Shown here: positions 33,337-44,071 of the stretch, in pieces
How the letters are laid out: each line of letters begins with the position of its first letter
How positions within the stretch are numbered: the stretch's first letter is position 1
Assembly (NCBI GenBank): GCA_026874595.1
Contig: CM049317.1
Span: forward strand, 75,732,891-75,796,890
Reading direction: 5' to 3'
DNA: 64,000 bases
Source: Sipunculus nudus
Lineage: Eukaryota > Annelida > Sipuncula > Golfingiida > Sipunculidae
Notes under the pieces: generated by a model
What the model was told of the DNA's origin: nothing
What the model saw: only the letters and a program-made list of their open reading frames with translations
The model's database searches: none
Translations under genes and position numbers: made by a program

Positions 33337-35090
33337 TTTAAATATATTTTATTTAATCCATTTAAATCACGTTTATTTTTTGTTATTTTTAGGAAGCCTA
33401 TGATTTTACAGCGTTATTCAACATATGGCTTCTATTATCCTGGTATTCGTTTAATATTTCCCTATGAGACCAAGGACGGATATAGGATCAAAGAAAGGAG
33501 GGCTCAGCACCTTGCCTCAGGTAAGGAAGTGTACATGGAGTGCTTATAGAATTCATACATAATTCTTGCAAGTAGAACAATCGAAAAGACTAAAATTCTG
33601 CAATCTAAGAAAGGCAAGCCTCCGCCATGTGTGTGGTCCCTATTGCTGGATGATACCCATCCACGACGGAGTTCCTAAATCCGGATCATATACCGGGTCC
33701 ACACCAAAATCTATTCGATTCTTCCTTTTCCCATTCTCAAATTGCCCTGAACATTTCATGAGAATTTTTCATACTTTTGTGATATAATAAACTTAAATTA
33801 AAATTCTCTATCCATATACCCCTATAAGACTGAATTTTATTTTATGCTTATCCAAATTACCTTAAATTGGACTGCACTTCCACATATCCTTCCAGAATGG
33901 AAGCTTTTCCACTGTTCAATTTTGACTGTTCTTGCGTATCCATTATTGTTTGTATTTTTAAAGTAATTCATCCCTATACCCAGAAACAGTAAGAAAGATA
34001 AAGGTCAGATTTCCTGACCAACTAACCTAACATTATTTACAGTGTCCAAGGTCCCTGGAATATGTCTATTATATTATTCGTTATGTAATGTTACACGCAT
34101 CTTTGAAAGACTGATAAAACTTAAAACTGATAAAATTTATTTGGCGTATTCCTTCAAGTGACCCGACGAGCAACATCAATCTTACAGAAACGCTGTCATT
34201 GATTGAATTTATGTCACTAAAACCTATACTGTAAGATCAGTATTAGCGAATAGTATATAAAACTGTAGTATGATACTACAAGATGTCGGAGAAATGAGAT
34301 GCAATACCTAAACTGTGGCTCTTTAATAATATCCAGGTAGGTAGTGGTTATATAAGAAGTATCATTGTCACACATATTATACACATAAGATCTAAACCTT
34401 GAAAACACATGGCATGTGTTCAGTGAATCAATATTAGGCATAAATGGCGTTTAACCTGTATTTACACAAAACCCCTGAATAATATAGAAATAAATGACTC
34501 ACCGCTGATTGGATCATATAGTATCATCGACAACAGACAGATCACACAGATCTCAATTACCCAAAGAGACCTAAAAATATGACATTGAAGGTTATAATGT
34601 CGTTTTATTATTTTTTTTGGAAATAACGATAAAGATTATCATTCATGTTTCTTTCTTGTACCCAAAATGTACTGATCAAAGTGTCTAGCATAACGACAGT
34701 GCCTTATGGATTGATCTGATAATAATTCAAATATTATTTTCATGAAAAACGTTGGTTAATCAAATACTTTATTATAAAGGAAACTGTTAATCATATGGGA
34801 AACATCTAGCTTAAGACAAACACATTTAACCCAATACGGGAACTTAATAACTGGACATTTTTTCGAAATTCACGCCATTTTATAACGTTTAGTTGGCTCA
34901 AGTTGTCTAACAACAAGAATAACCAATATTGTATTAGTGTTTTAGAATCACAAATATTCGTGATCATCAATAATTCAACAGTTAATTTAACGTTGGCTTC
35001 GTCTAATTTTATCTCTACATCCCTTTTTCTCTCACACACGTAAACACCGGCAGACACATATATAATGAACTTATATAAATTATACCTCAT
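16741..35090 (-). CDS. Receptor-type tyrosine-protein phosphatase with kringle and EGF-like ectodomain (28 coding exons)
   Basis: Exons 5' to 3' on the minus strand: 35090-35086, 34570-34503, 32826-32701, 32406-32164, 31375-31241, 30869-30735, 30044-29910, 29460-29326, 28944-28810, 28466-28326, 28070-27924, 27308-27209, 27037-26985, 26807-26509, 26163-26076, 25894-25818, 25625-25589, 25055-24952, 24475-24353, 23964-23816, 23510-23375, 23098-22970, 22633-22460, 22105-21977, 21630-21520, 21332-21181, 18976-18841, 16815-16741. All phases agree and the total is 3477 nt (1158 aa) without a stop. Order: signal peptide (1-~24), EGF1 (25-66), kringle (67-147), EGF2-8 (148-468), membrane helix (about 478-501), juxtamembrane, PTP D1 (about 600-895), PTP D2 (about 900-1148), TYANFR tail. 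It should sit in the plasma membrane and remove phosphate from phosphotyrosine through Cys811 and Arg817. D2 is inactive by sequence. One donor is GC; the rest are GT-AG. Exon ends are read by eye. Confidence 0.9.
17150..18180. repeat. Diverged intronic tandem repeat, about 150-170 bp period
   Basis: Within the last intron, units repeat the order CACAAATYGTAACCGTTAG, CCTAGAAACTTCTAACT, ATCCAGGGAGATCCTGGG, GGAATCCTGAAATA, GTGACCTAT, CTGTGAGCTAT. Copies start near 17161, 17493, 17655, 17822 and 17970; the first is followed by unrelated DNA. The downstream paralog shows at most a remnant. Confidence 0.75.
19200..19232. repeat. (GA)n microsatellite
   Basis: A pure run of about 16 GA units inside the D2 intron. 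Confidence 0.95.
19495..21180. repeat. Minisatellite of about 21-bp units adjoining the D2 splice donor
   Basis: About 70 diverged units, read on the plus strand as TGACCTACAGTGGACGATCA alternating with TGACCTACAGAGGACGGTTA, giving a 42-43 bp higher-order pair. On the coding (minus) strand each unit reads like ATCGTCCACTGTAGGTCAGT, which is the same as the end of exon 26 plus its donor (ATCGTCCACTGTAG|GTCAGT at 21190-21176). The array runs from that donor into the intron. The matching intron of the paralog (44226-43416) has only about two such units. Confidence 0.93.
20663..20833. mobile_element. 171-bp inverted-repeat (MITE-like) insertion in the minisatellite
   Basis: The element begins CAGGCGCGGATCCA and ends with the reverse complement of CAGGCCCGGATCCA (13 of 14 match). 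The 6-bp word CGACAG lies directly on both sides (20657-20662 and 20834-20839), which looks like a target duplication. Its inside is G-rich then C-rich (20744-20815). No coding capacity. Family not identified. Confidence 0.8.
22970..25894 (-). CDS. Exons 16-22: PTP D1 catalytic domain
   Basis: Exons at 25894, 25625, 25055, 24475, 23964, 23510 and 23098 encode in order [40 protein letters not shown], the WPD loop [10 protein letters not shown] (Asp779), the P-loop [14 protein letters not shown] (Cys811, Arg817) and the Q-loop region [19 protein letters not shown]. All catalytic residues of a classical tyrosine phosphatase are present, so D1 should be active. The P-loop is split by an intron directly after HC, as in other receptor PTP genes. 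Confidence 0.92.
26076..26807 (-). CDS. Exons 14-15: juxtamembrane region and start of PTP D1
   Basis: The 299-nt exon at 26807-26509 encodes an acidic, Pro/Gly/Asn-rich linker, then AVYCNL (Tyr583, a YxN type Grb2 motif if phosphorylated) and the D1 start, [11 protein letters not shown]...EDEYK. The 88-nt exon at 26163-26076 (acceptor TTTTCTAG, donor CAT|GTTAGT) continues with [12 protein letters not shown] and joins the next exon to give PYNHNRVKL. This is the phosphotyrosine recognition loop; the usual KNRY is RNRF here (Phe643). Confidence 0.82.
26985..27308 (-). CDS. Exons 12-13: transmembrane helix and stop-transfer segment
   Basis: The 100-nt exon at 27308-27209 encodes [17 protein letters not shown] followed by [15 protein letters not shown], a single membrane helix of about 24 residues. 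The 53-nt exon at 27037-26985 continues as [16 protein letters not shown], a strong positive stop-transfer on the cytoplasmic side. Phases join cleanly (CTT AG|G CGG). Neither exon has a visible counterpart in the downstream duplicate. Confidence 0.88.
27924..28070 (-). CDS. Exon 11: EGF-like repeat 8 (membrane-proximal)
   Basis: A 147-nt phase 1-1 exon with [18 protein letters not shown] followed by [12 protein letters not shown] and GIRCAH. Its length and spacing differ from repeats 2-7. A 147-nt paralog lies at 52439-52293 in the downstream duplicate. Confidence 0.85.
28326..31375 (-). CDS. Exons 5-10: EGF-like repeats 2-7
   Basis: Six phase 1-1 exons of 135, 135, 135, 135, 135 and 141 nt. 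Each encodes one EGF/laminin-like unit that starts with xCxxGxxGxxC and ends with a GW/GY-x-x-x-x-C segment. Repeats 4-6 are close relatives (CSDHC, VCDK/NK, CQAGYxPPTC), pointing to recent internal exon duplication; repeats 3 and 7 share CAAGW. Similar units occur in MEGF10-type scavenger receptors and in molluscan EGF receptor phosphatases. The exon at 30869-30735 ends at a GC donor (CACAG|GCATGA). Confidence 0.88.
32164..32406 (-). CDS. Exon 4: kringle domain
   Basis: One 243-nt phase 1-1 exon encodes a full kringle of about 80 residues. Six cysteines are present ([33 protein letters not shown]), with the signature [13 protein letters not shown] and the preceding [12 protein letters not shown] core. 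Kringles bind proteins or lipids outside the cell and are known from clotting proteases, ROR receptors and some molluscan and cnidarian mosaics. Symmetric phases fit gain by exon shuffling. No copy of this exon is found in the downstream paralog. Confidence 0.92.
32701..32826 (-). CDS. Exon 3: EGF/laminin-like repeat 1
   Basis: A 126-nt phase 1-1 exon encoding about 42 residues with eight cysteines in laminin-EGF spacing ([19 protein letters not shown]...[13 protein letters not shown]). Acceptor GTGTAG, donor GTAAAT. It begins the mature ectodomain directly after the signal peptide. A long (TA)n array lies just upstream in the intron. Confidence 0.85.
32838..33335. repeat. Two large (TA)n arrays upstream of EGF1
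   Basis: Nearly pure TA from about 32838 to 32938 and again from about 33283 to 33333, with about 340 bp of unique sequence between them, all inside the intron between the signal-peptide and EGF1 exons. Confidence 0.9.
33336..34502. other. Intron between signal-peptide and EGF1 exons, nothing else seen
   Basis: No extra exon could be supported. A plus-strand open frame at 33566-33787 has no recognisable domain. Confidence 0.5.
34503..35090 (-). CDS. Exons 1-2: start codon and signal peptide of the receptor phosphatase
   Basis: The start ATG is at 35090-35088, followed by AG and a donor GTATAA. The next exon begins after TTTTTAG at 34570 with G, so the split codon reads AGG and gives [20 protein letters not shown]. 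That is a short basic start plus a hydrophobic core, a good secretory signal. The exon ends in phase 1 (AGC G|GTGAGT), which matches the phase of every ectodomain exon downstream. I chose this ATG because it is the only one that joins in phase to the signal exon; the 5' UTR extends upstream of 35090 by an unknown length. Confidence 0.8.
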
Positions 35091-36152
35091 TGCCAATAAA
35101 TCCCCCCTTTCGAATAAGCATAGACCTCTCCACACATTTCAGGTAAGGTAACATTGAGAGTAATAAAGGTAGTAAATAATGTTCCGTCAAGTTCATAAAA
35201 GACTCAACGGAATAATTTCCTGTATATGTTAATTTACTATCCAAACAAAATTTTGCCCACAAGACAACAGAATACAGACATAAATAGAGCATGTTATTGT
35301 ACACTGACAGAACGATCCGTTCCGCTAATATATGTATAAAGCTGTGTCTAGCTGACCTTTGACAACCATCGTATCATATTCTCCTGTGTTAAGTGTTCCA
35401 TAATATCAAAATAACAGAATATACCTCATTTCCAGGTGAACGTAGCTATGATATCCTGCGCAATTCTCATCCCTTCTCTATATGCTCATCGGCTGAATGT
35501 GAGCCTCAACAAGTAAGTAAACACAGAAAGCCAAACCTAGACACGGTTCTAAATCATGTCAGTTTTTTTACTCAAAGGTTCAGATGACATGCACATAGAA
35601 GCATATTCAGTGAAGCGTGAATGAGTTTAGGAAATATGTTCGGCCATTCATAGTTGCTCATTTATATTCGCGGAATCAAAATGCAAAAAAATATCAACAA
35701 ATGAAGTCGTGTTTGCTTGTCTTGTATGTTTAACATATATGGCTCGTGTATTGAGATACACATTAGAAATTATTAAGGACGACTGAGCGAAACAAGTCCT
35801 GTAATATCTGCAGCAAAATTCTCAATGTATGCTAATTGAAACTTTTTCTAATCTGGATAAAATGCAATCTACCCGTCATCGTTTTGTATGCACCAAGACA
35901 ATGAAGTTATTGTATGTTGTTGCACAAATTATTTAAAGGATTTTTATTTTTATTTTTTTTTTTTTGCATTCAGAAGACTTTATTCTGTTCTTAATTAATA
36001 CTTATATTTAAAAATCTAATGTACTTAGTATCTATTTCATCAAATTCATAAATTATGAGTTGCTTGTAGAATTATATATGTTTATGTATATATATATGAT
36101 AATAAATGTATTGATATAAAGAGTAAGAGTGATCAGTTTTAGATCAAGAGTG

Positions 36153-36195
<43 letters not shown>

Positions 36196-37285
36196 AAGAG
36201 ACACCTTTTACCTTTAGAATAACTTATTTATTATCACACACGAATTCGAAGCGCACAGACTTCTTCGTTAGATGATAAGTGACCACGGGCTGAGAGGTGT
36301 TTATTTATATTAGAGTAAAAGTGTATAAGGACCGTAATGCAAGAATCAGTGTTTTAACAATCTGATTTGATTTTAAGTAATATTTGTACCATGATACACT
36401 GTGTGGGCGTGGCACACGACAATACGCATCGCTCCATTAAGCTAATTCCCGGAATCAATATGAATGCCGTCGTCATCCACATTATGGCGTCACGTCACAG
36501 GTCACACGGTACAAAGTGCGGCCCTCTGTGGGACAGAAGTCCATTTTTAATAGGAGCCCCTATCCAATTATCTGTCCAATGCAAAAATTTACATCTCGAT
36601 GAACTTTATGGGACCTGAGTCGCATATTCATTCAATGAATAATCATTGGACTTACGAACAACCAATCAAGTTACCGTTCGCAAAGTAAACGGTCAATTAT
36701 CCAACATAGGAAATTTTGCATATTTTGAGCCACTCTCCCAAACAGAACACGTTTAGTCTACACCAGTAGCTGTTTCGGCATATTATCCGGGATATTTTTT
36801 TTTCAATGCAAAATACACAGTATAAAAATTTTTTTTGGCCAAAGGTTGCAAGAGTCAATCCGCCGGTAACCCAGTGAATAATAATGTCTTGCCTAGCACG
36901 TAATTCGTATGAGATAAATAATCCAAAATATGGCCAAACAGTTCACTATGACGGCGATTTGTTCAGCACTGGAAATACAACAAATGGGACAACTTGGTAA
37001 AAATGAGTAATGCGCTTCGACTGTCGTTATTATGTTCCCAGAGTATCTTATATAACATAATGACATAACATAGTGACATGATATATAAAAGGCGTGTAGA
37101 TTTGTGTATCTTTTTTGCCTTCGTGTTTTTGTGCCATCTCACATCTTTAAATAAACGCTTAGATGTCGTCTCTCTCCAAATGCTGTATTGTTTAGTGAAT
37201 TATTAAATATTCTAATAATAAAAATTATATTTCTATATAATTACTCTTATTTCATATTTATGCACTGGAATTAAAATTCATGCAA

Positions 37286-37335
<50 letters not shown>

Positions 37336-37899
37336 TAGACTTATTTGTTAACGCTCTCAAAATCCAAACAAAAGGTATATTATGATAATGAGTATACTCC
37401 TGTATTTTGTTGCTCACGATAAGGTTCCACTTTAAATCATCCAAGATTATCCTTGGTTATTGAAGTTTTCTACTCTTCCCATCGAAGTGTTCATTACATA
37501 AACTAGAATATTAGGGAAACATCTGTGTACAAAGTTGGCTGATGATAAGATGTGTTTGTAGCATTCGATGAGACTTGCACATGTCTACACCTCATTGAAA
37601 GAGAAGCTTGGTCATCCCTTCCTGTATACTGTGTTGTCATCCTTATTCAAAACTTTACCACCTGTAAAAACAGGATTTATCATCATTTTGTTATCACTGC
37701 ATTCATCAATATTTTAAGTTAGCACTTGTCCTACAGTCTATGTAAAATGTAGATTCATACGCTTTTTAAGACTTGGGGTAACTGGTCTGTTATTAAGTCT
37801 AATCCATTTGGCCTTCAGCACTTTTCCTGCAGCCTGTTCAAAGTGCAGATTTATGCAATACTTAGGACGTGCGGTTTCTCGTTTGTTAAGGGTCTGTTA
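35091..37899. other. 5' flank of the phosphatase gene, no other gene recognised
   Basis: Expected to hold the promoter and 5' UTR of the minus-strand gene, but I cannot place a start site. Contains a compound (CA)n(TA)n tract at about 36155-36195 and a TA array at about 37289-37334. Confidence 0.45.
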
Positions 37900-38135
37900 T
37901 GAAAATGCATTCGGCCATTTTCCCACGCAATGCTGCTTTATCTACAGGACAGCCACCACTTTCAAAGAACTTGAAACTGAATTCAAAAACGCCATACGTT
38001 CCTCCTGTCCCCAGAAGTTGTCTGGGTCACCGGAAATCCGTTTAGAGAAGGTGGCCTTCTGCTTGTTCCCACATCCAATTGCCTTCGTTTTCCCCATCTG
38101 TTCCTTATGTCCATTAAACCGCTACAGTAGGAATA
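37900..38135 (-). pseudogene. Decayed C-type lectin-like domain exon
   Basis: Minus-strand pieces read GTDGENEGNWMWEQAEGHLL, then a stop, and in another frame TFSKRISGDPDNFWGQEER followed by MAFFEFSFKFFESGG. This is the second half of a C-type lectin fold (W.W..G.....W..GEPNN..GxED/ER) and lines up with the intact exon at 56167-55923 (HWVWEATGQ, KWKFGEPNN, GHEDRLAF). A frameshift and stops make it a pseudo-exon. It lies upstream of the phosphatase gene just as the better lectin copy lies upstream of the paralog. Confidence 0.75.
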
Positions 38136-38930
38136 CTAACTAAAACGTAAATAGGCATTTAACCTGGAGACACTATACATCTGACCTTACGTTGGAAATA
38201 ATAAATTGTATAATTGTTTCAAACATACATGATGTGTTTAATCGTATAACACTGAAACGTGATTTGTTAGCTGCTTAATTCACAGCAGAACTCTTGATCA
38301 ATTGTTTCTCGTCTCACTCCTTTCAGGGAACCCGTTCAAAACTAAAGGGAATTTTTCTGACACAAAACGGGATTTCTAATAGAATTTTTCTCTGTTGTGG
38401 CCACCGATACTTCATTCATTCTGGGACTACGTGAGAGCGCGGTAAATACGCTTCCTCTCATATTCCTCTCCCGGCGTCAACTAAGCCCAGTGCCTACTGC
38501 AACTTTGATTCCTTGGTGAATACTAACCCCTGTTGCTAGGTCATAACACAGAAGAATCCCCCGAACTACACTCGTTACACCAAGGTATGAGTCGACCTCA
38601 AAGTTCTTTAGTTGTGTGTCCTCTGTTCTACTGCACAGCAGCCGGCATAAAATGGCAGGTATACAATGCAACGTGTCGATTGCATAAAGGAGAAAGTATA
38701 AAAAATATCTCATTCCTCCTGAATCGTTATAAAAAGGATGCATGCATAATATTTCAAATTAAACTTATGGCATGTACCATTGTATGATTATATGGTGGAA
38801 TGCTGCTTCCATTTTCTTTTCAAACGGCTTTTATTTCTTTTTTTTTATAAACTTAGTTATTTTACCTGGATTGTACAAGTAGTTATTATAACTAATCGCG
38901 GCACTTTGCATGGCTCAGATTGTAGCGTTC
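38136..38930. other. Spacer, no gene recognised
   Basis: No domain-like frame. A matching first half of the lectin fold was looked for here but not found. Confidence 0.4.
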
Positions 38931-38934
38931 TGTA

Positions 38935-39045
38935 GAGTTGGCGGAAACCGGAGAACCCGGAGAAAACCACCGGCCTTGGACGGGCAACTACAACCCATTC
39001 TTATAGCCATGCCCGGGATCGAACCCAATTCGCCAGCGGCTATAT
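38935..39045 (-). repeat. Antisense tRNA-derived SINE, copy A (partial)
   Basis: Plus-strand phrases CGGAGAACCCGGAGAAAACC, then CATGCCCGGGATCGAACCCA and TTCGCCAGCGGC match the same phrases at 39805-39900. The head is truncated at the B box. Confidence 0.65.
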
Positions 39046-39802
39046 CTCATATTGAAAAAAAAAACAGAAAAATATAATCCAATTTCGAGGATAAAGTTGA
39101 AATTAAAGGAAATTCATACAGTTATTCGCTATTTTTACCGTTTTGGGATTCTCCGGAATTGCCTTTACAATTGTTTGTTAGTCTTAACTCCTGGATATCG
39201 CAACTTGTATGTAGGTGGGGTACTGACTGACTGAAAGTAAAGTCGGCGCTCGAGTCAGTCTTAGGTCTCCAGAAAATCGGACAAAGTTTGACAGACTGAG
39301 TCTGTAAACAATTATATATTGAAGGTTACATCGCCATATTGCGTCCCTGCCGACCCGTGTGTACCTAATTGACAGGCCCAGGTGAGAAGGCAGGACCGGG
39401 GTTATTAGGTGCATCACATGCGTAATACGCGTGACAGTGAATGTGTGTGGGGTTTATGCATCATACTAATATTTTAAACAACCGCTAGGGGTACCAGAGG
39501 TCGTCCAAAGTAGGGAGCGATTTTTTAGATCCTGCGACCAGGCGGAGGCGACATCTGGTGGTGGCGCCTTGAACTCACTGTAGCTCGCAATCGAGGTACA
39601 CATGATATAATTTTCTGGTGTATTTTTAAATAGCGCAGATGACTGGCGGCCTGGGACACACACAGGTATTATAAGAATCTCGGTCTATACATGAACAAGT
39701 GGGGATTTGGTAAAACATGTGAAAAAGCGAAAATTATTATGTCGGTGTTACCTTAAGGCGAAAATAGAAGATTATGATAGAGTTGAAGATCGTAGTGAGA
39801 GA

Positions 39803-39940
39803 GGTGGAGGGAACCTGAGAACCCGGAGGGAACCACCAACGGGCCACGACAACCAACTCTCATGGCAGCACCTTGGATCGAACTCGGGTCGCCAGCGCAG
39901 GAAGACCAGCGTTTTACCGCTCAGCTGTCCAGGATCCTGT
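39803..39940 (-). repeat. Antisense tRNA-derived SINE, copy B
   Basis: Read on the minus strand, CAGCTGAGCGGTAAAACGCT is a good A box and GAGTTCGATCC a near-perfect B box. A body follows with GGTTCCCTCCGGGTTCTCAGG. Similar GAGAACCCGGAGGAAACC bodies are common in molluscan SINEs; the family name is not determined here. Confidence 0.75.
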
Positions 39941-39945
39941 GTGGG

Positions 39946-40617
39946 AAGGGTAGGCCACAAGTGATATTTATTCGTATATTCTGTATATTTTCTGATGAAT
40001 AAACAACATACAAATGATTAAACGGATTTTAAAAAATTAATATATTAATCGATTGTAATAGAGTAATATGTTTTATTAATTAATGTAACATTCACCAAAA
40101 TAAAACTCGCCGTATTTTCTGTGACCTGGAACCCAGTCATCATGAATCATTATATTTAATGTGGGTTTGGTGTTACCAAAATTGAATTTTTTGTCATTGA
40201 AGGGGCTCAGTCATATTACCCTATTCTTTTATAACTCCTTGATACACTTTCTTGTCTCTTTAGGTGTACGAAACCGACTTAAGCCCGTGCTTTAGTAAAA
40301 CAAGCATTTATTATCACAAGGCTTATTAAAGAGCTTAGCACTGAGGCGTATTATTAAACTCGGGTTACCTTATACGCAACCCCCGGCACTCGGACTTGGT
40401 GACAAAACCAGATGCCGGCCCTTAACAAAGATAAATAATACTGTACCGCTGACCCTGACCCCACTGACCTTACAATAAACAAAGACCCAGCAACCGAGAT
40501 TCGCAGCAACGGACACCAAAAATCTATAACATCTGAAGAGTACCACACGCCCTGTGCATGTCGTGCAAAACTTATTAGTAATGAAATGCCTTGAAAACTT
40601 AGTTTAGTTCATTCTGC

Positions 40618-40692
<75 letters not shown>

Positions 40693-40799
40693 CTAAGGAA
40701 TAACAACACTGTAAATTCATTGTTGTTTTTCTTCAATGTTATATCGCTCTGGCCTAGTCTGTAGGCCACAGAGCACTTTACAACGGAGGGTAACTCTGT

Positions 40800-40858
<59 letters not shown>

Positions 40859-40860
40859 AA
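39946..40860. other. Spacer with two (TA)n arrays
   Basis: TA arrays at about 40620-40686 and 40804-40856. The second directly precedes the duplicated 3' flank of the paralog. No gene seen. Confidence 0.6.
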
Positions 40861-43771
40861 GATTAGAGTACGCGGGTTTGGGTTAGGGGTTAAAACTAAG
40901 ATTTTATTATTTGAACATGCTTTTATCATAAACCAAAATTGTATCTTGTGAAGGGTGAGTAAAAAACTACATTTATATTGATGAAGTATAAGTTTAGAGT
41001 ACTCATGTGGGGGGTAGTTAGATTGAAGACCAAGGTTTAATGATTGGAACATTTATGTCAATGAGACTTTTCATCTTTCACAAAATGGTGTATCATGTGA
41101 CAATGGCCAAGAGCAATCTCGGTATTTTTATTTCTTTTATTTACATTTTCCAAGTGAATGGGTATTTACCAGTTGTTTTATATGACCATGTTTCCGGTTC
41201 TGTTAGATTACGTACACGTTATAGAATTTATCATTTTTGGTCATAAACAAGACGCAGAAAGTAACAACTCAATATATAATATTTTATTAAAATATTTTCT
41301 GTACCAAACCTTCACATAATGCAACAATATTGTGATATACCGTTATTGAGCTCATAAGCACCCCTTTATGATTTCCTGGTTCCTTACAAACTGTTCATTG
41401 CTTACAATTGAAATTTTAGCTATAAAACCTGGGAAGTGACTCTCTAGAGACGTCCGGGAACGTCACATACTCAAAAAGGTTATCGGTTGTTTTTTTTTAT
41501 TAATGAGGCACATTGTGTGCCTGTCTGAAACTGTAATTATATAAAATATTTATTGACTCTACTAATGTCCCGTGTAAGGTTAATGTCTCTATAGTAAGTT
41601 TAATTTCAAGAAAGTATTTCTTTCGGCACATTTCTCACGGATCTATAATTGGGTTATACATATTGGAAACAATATGGTTGTTTATAACGATACGCATCAT
41701 TAGAAATGGGCTCCAGATAAGCCCGTGCTTTATTAAAACATGCATTTATTATTCACAGGGATTATTAAAGAGAATTTACTGTATTAAAGTGACAGATATA
41801 AACTAAAACTTCATCAAAAACATAAGGCATCATATTTTTGAAGGTGTGCACTTAAGAGGTTTCCGCTTATTGAATATTATTACATTTATCAAGAAATAGA
41901 AAAAAGCAGCGGGTATCTTTATAAATATCTTTCCCCAAATATATTACGGACATATATACAAGTATGTTACTATATGCAAAAAACGTAAATGTGTATGTCT
42001 GAAAAAAATCAGTGAATATCTGTTACATGGTATTTTGTTTTCATCAGTAGCATCATTCGAGTTTTTCATCTGTTGTATCTTCAGATCACCGGAAGTTGAC
42101 ATAAGTCCTAAAGGACTGGATGTACCGAAGGGTCGCTTGGTGGAGCCACTGGTACTCCTCCTAGATTAAATAGATAAAATAATAAATCAATCAATTAAAT
42201 AAATAAAGAAGAGAACGTACCTCAAAACAATGTGTATAAGCAAATTCAGCAAATATCCGTCCAGTGCTGATTTGAAATTGGTACTTAAATACCCTATTTT
42301 TGAAACAAAAATAAACCACGCATAAGGCAGAGACACATTAGTTCTAAGGGTATGCCAGTCACAGCAATACAACTGGTTATTTCCGCCAAGGAGGTTATGT
42401 TTCCTCCGTTTCTGTCTGTTTGTTGGTCGGTTTGTCTGTTGTGAAGCTTACGCAAACTATTGAACAGCTGCTAATTTAAGAAGGATGGTGAAACAGACCT
42501 GGCAAATATTACAAGGTAGGTAATTAAGCAGCTTGGTTTTGCCGTGGAGGAGGTATGGGCTTTACTGATTCTGTGATACAGCAAATGTGTACTAGCTATA
42601 TCGTTGTAAACTACATTTGTATACTATAGCTGCGTGAGCGGAACAGAGGATCACTGAATCTGTTACTTTTTAGATGTATGTAAATATGCAGCCGCTCAAG
42701 ACCCCTAACCTTGCGCCAACTACTCCGGTGTTCCGTGTGTTTTACATATGTGTAAATATAACTGAGCATGACGGTGCCTGGTAATCAAAATATATGTTTA
42801 CTCACCCGTCACCTAATAAATTCTAGTGGTTTGATTAAAAGAAGGTGCCACTGTTTACCTGTACTTAGCCATAAATTCAGGATAAAAAAGGCTGGTGGGG
42901 AAGACTTGTACCCACCAGTAACTCAGTGGCACCGGAACAAATGATTAGGATAATATATGTAAATGTAGGTCATGCCAGTGCTCACCATTCACTCCTGACG
43001 CAGTGGTCACAATCAATCCATTTTAACGTATTCCATAAATGTACAGGCAGCCTTTCCCATATACCCATAAACCCATATACAGCCTCCAGCTTTCCCTCAA
43101 ATTTCTATTTCCCTTTATCCATGTCTGAAACATCCATTCTGATCGGTTGGAAGGTTCTTTACCATGTGTCAGTATCATTGCGGTCATGTACAGGATAGGC
43201 GGCCTAGACAAGCTGTTGACAGGTGGAATGGGTTTAAACGAATGTAAAGTGATCACCACATGAGGAGTTTATAGCTCACCGGTGACGTAATAAATTCAGG
43301 TCGGCTAATCCTGATCTGCTTCACGGCGTGAAACACGTCCGCCTCCTGCTCGTCCTTGACCTTCTGACAGATTAGGCTGAGAGCGCAGAACAAACCGGTC
43401 TCGTTCAGGCCGTTCCTTTTGAAATAAATATGAGTATTCTAGGGAATACTAGTATTATATCCTCCAATCAACACCAAATCTTGAAATATTTAATGGCATG
43501 TTTAGCGAGGGAGCGAGAGAGACAGAAGGCTCAATTTCATTAATTTGCCCTGAATTCATCTGTAAGACATCGCAGCTACCTACCAACTCCTTAACTATGA
43601 GAAAACCGACCCATTAACACCCCTACGATAAAGTAGGCGGTCCTGGGGGTCAGGGTTGGAAAAGCCCTTCACTTGTTCTCTAGCGGCTGAGTGAGATAGA
43701 CGTGTGCCCCTAACCCAGGAGATTTTGGCCGGAAATGGTTATTTCTCCAAAGATTGCTTTTTGTCAAATTA

Positions 43772-44071
43772 TTATAACATGCTAAATGGCCAGACATTAA
43801 TGGACATAAGGTAAACCATTTGGTGGTACAAGTCTCGATTATAAATCTCTTTAATAACCAAGTTTAACACACGGACTGTTAGTATATGTTTCTGCTTACT
43901 TATATGAACCATTATAAATTCGTAAAGATCTTTCAGCAATTTGGTGATTTGTTGATTAAACTGCCTGTGTTTTTTTATATCTGGAAAATATTCTGCACAT
44001 CGATTACTGCTATATAATTTGGAAATTGCCTTCTTCCGTTTATATGAACTCTTCCTGCTTTTTGAAAACAT
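43772..44071 (-). other. Unassigned Lys/Arg/Ile-rich open frame inside a paralog intron
   Basis: A 99-codon minus-strand frame (MFSKSRKSSYKRKKAISKLY at its start) lies in the intron between the last two D2 P-loop exons of the pseudogene. No domain is recognised and there is no counterpart in the intact gene's intron. It may be chance or a piece of an inserted element. Confidence 0.2.

Noticed and set aside
34806-35135. 109-codon frame overlapping the start exon
   Set aside because: It runs through the intron between exons 1 and 2 in another frame and has no domain.
38477-38743. 88-codon minus-strand frame with hydrophobic start
   Set aside because: No family resemblance, and an overlapping plus-strand frame of equal length is present.
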